A stretch of 12,879 nt of DNA. Source: CAIKZY01 sp044345075 (lineage in GTDB: Bacteria > Actinomycetota > Actinomycetes > S36-B12). Where the stretch lies: assembly GCA_044345075.1 (NCBI GenBank), contig JBIJBU010000046.1, positions 1 to 12,879 on the forward strand. Direction: 5' to 3'. The notes under the pieces were generated by a model. It did not search any database, had not been told where the DNA came from, and saw only the letters and a program-made list of their open reading frames with translations. The position numbers and the translations under genes were made by a program. This document shows, piece by piece, positions 12,073 to 12,879 of this stretch (its first letter is position 1; every line of letters begins with the position of its first letter).

Positions 12073-12078
12073 AACAAT
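12073..12078 (+). promoter_or_regulatory. Possible -10 element for a leaderless aspC transcript
   Basis: AACAAT ends 6 nt before ATG 12085, the spacing expected if transcription starts at the A of ATG. There is no clear Shine-Dalgarno before the gene. No good -35 is visible at 17-18 bp, so the call is weak. Confidence 0.3.
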
Positions 12079-12084
12079 AGGCGT

Positions 12085-12879
12085 ATGACCTCACGTATCT
12101 CCGCCCGAATCTCCTCCATCACCGAGTCAGCCACCCTCGCCGTGGATGCCAAGGCCAAGGCCCTCAAGGCTGCCGGGCGCCCGGTGATCGGCTTCGGAGC
12201 CGGTGAGCCCGACTTCCCGACCCCCGACTACATCGTCGAGGCGGCCGTGGCGGCCTGCCGCGTGCCGGCCATGCACCGCTACACCCCGGCCGGTGGCCTG
12301 CCCGAGCTCAAGGAGGCCATCGCGGCCAAGACCTTGCGCGACAGCGGCTACGCAGTGACCGTGGCCCAGGTGCTCGTCACCAACGGTGGCAAGCAGGCGC
12401 TCTACAACGCCTTCGCCACCTTGCTCGATCCCGGGGACGAAGCGATCCTGCCCGCTCCGTACTGGACCACGTACCCCGAGGCGATCCGTCTCGCCGGTGG
12501 CGTGCCCGTCGAGGTCATGACCGATGAGACCAGCGGCTACCGCGCCACCGTCGCCCAACTCGAGGCAGCGCGCACCCCCCGCACCAAGTTGCTCGTCTTC
12601 GTCTCGCCCTCGAACCCGACCGGCGCTGTCTACTCCCCCGCCGAGGTCAAGGCCATCGGCGAGTGGGCCCTCGCCCACGGCATCTGGGTCGTCACCGACG
12701 AGATCTACGAGCACCTCGTCTACGGCGATGCCGAGTTCAGCTCGATGCCGGTACTCGTGCCCGGTCTCGCTGATACCTGCGTCATCGTCAACGGCGTCGC
12801 GAAGACCTACGCAATGACCGGCTGGCGCGTGGGATGGCTCATCGGCCCCGCCAATGTCATCAAGGCCGCCACCAACTTG
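12085..12879 (+). CDS. aspC: Class I/II pyridoxal-phosphate aminotransferase, probable aspartate aminotransferase (partial at right edge)
   Basis: PLP enzyme expected to interconvert aspartate and 2-oxoglutarate with oxaloacetate and glutamate. The first 265 codons are present, against about 400 for the family. The protein begins MTSRISARISSITESATLAVDAKAKAL, then has GEPDFPTP (about 41-48, substrate-side loop), YTPAGGLPELKEAIA, VTNGGKQAL (PLP phosphate loop), APYWTTYPE (ring-stacking aromatic), SPSNPTG (Asn contacts PLP), DEIYEHLVY (Asp to pyridine N, Tyr to O3') and NGVAKTYAMTGWRVGW, whose Lys forms the Schiff base. A GEPDFPTP-type aminotransferase (subgroup I-gamma) fits best; aspartate is the likeliest substrate, but prephenate or another substrate is possible. 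An aspC gene next to secE is known in Streptomyces. It is divergent from tRNA-Trp. Confidence 0.93.
   Translation, partial: MTSRISARISSITESATLAVDAKAKALKAAGRPVIGFGAGEPDFPTPDYIVEAAVAACRVPAMHRYTPAGGLPELKEAIAAKTLRDSGYAVTVAQVLVTNGGKQALYNAFATLLDPGDEAILPAPYWTTYPEAIRLAGGVPVEVMTDETSGYRATVAQLEAARTPRTKLLVFVSPSNPTGAVYSPAEVKAIGEWALAHGIWVVTDEIYEHLVYGDAEFSSMPVLVPGLADTCVIVNGVAKTYAMTGWRVGWLIGPANVIKAATNL

Noticed and set aside
12127..12714. 195-codon open frame on the minus strand
   Set aside because: It is antisense to aspC, which shows the complete set of aminotransferase motifs on the + strand.

Overview
The window is high-G+C DNA from an actinobacterium (Actinomycetota). The evidence is the synteny aspC / tRNA-Trp - secE - nusG - rplK - rplA ... 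rplJ - rplL - rpoB, a NusG with a long acidic N-terminal extension, GTG and TTG starts, and an RpoB with the N-terminal motif SFAKIREPL. The sequence does not support a finer taxonomic placement. Except for a class I aminotransferase gene at the right edge (+ strand), every gene lies on the minus strand, so transcription runs from right to left.

Layout in transcription order. A tRNA-Trp (11832-11904) leads into secE and nusG, then rplK and rplA (L11, L1), which end at a strong hairpin terminator (9237-9274). Next comes a five-gene branched-chain/hydrophobic amino-acid ABC importer, livG-livF-livH-livM-livK (3986-9146). The genes overlap or nearly touch, except for a 121-nt gap before livK. 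A UUCG-tetraloop hairpin (3919-3944) closes this operon. rplJ-rplL follows with its own promoter (3868-3897), an L10-type mRNA leader containing an attenuator hairpin, and a terminator after rplL (2504-2546). After a 428-nt gap with a candidate promoter, rpoB starts at TTG (2137) and runs off the left edge after 712 codons. Upstream of the tRNA, aspC is divergent and is cut by the right edge.

The ribosomal, transcription and secretion genes form the conserved core. The importer is an accessory cassette between rplA and rplJ. That gap also carries unrelated genes in other actinobacteria, for example mycolic-acid methyltransferase genes in Mycobacterium tuberculosis. Terminators on both sides suggest the cassette is transcribed as its own unit.

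The most unusual object is LivM. It carries an insertion of about 125 residues with no Lys or Arg in a predicted extracytoplasmic loop. The insertion contains four exact 15-residue repeats sharing the decapeptide DMLTVDDVTG. The DNA of the four copies differs at synonymous positions in 8 of 10 decapeptide codons, yet the peptide is invariant, which argues for selection on the peptide. The partner substrate-binding protein has a signal peptide but no lipobox cysteine, so the acidic repeat array might help hold or dock it; that link is inference. Other oddities are a LivG with a degenerate ABC signature (LPYPVQ), Lys/Arg-free acidic Ala-rich tails on L10 and NusG, a two-tier hairpin before livK and a 26-bp tandem duplication across the livK stop codon.
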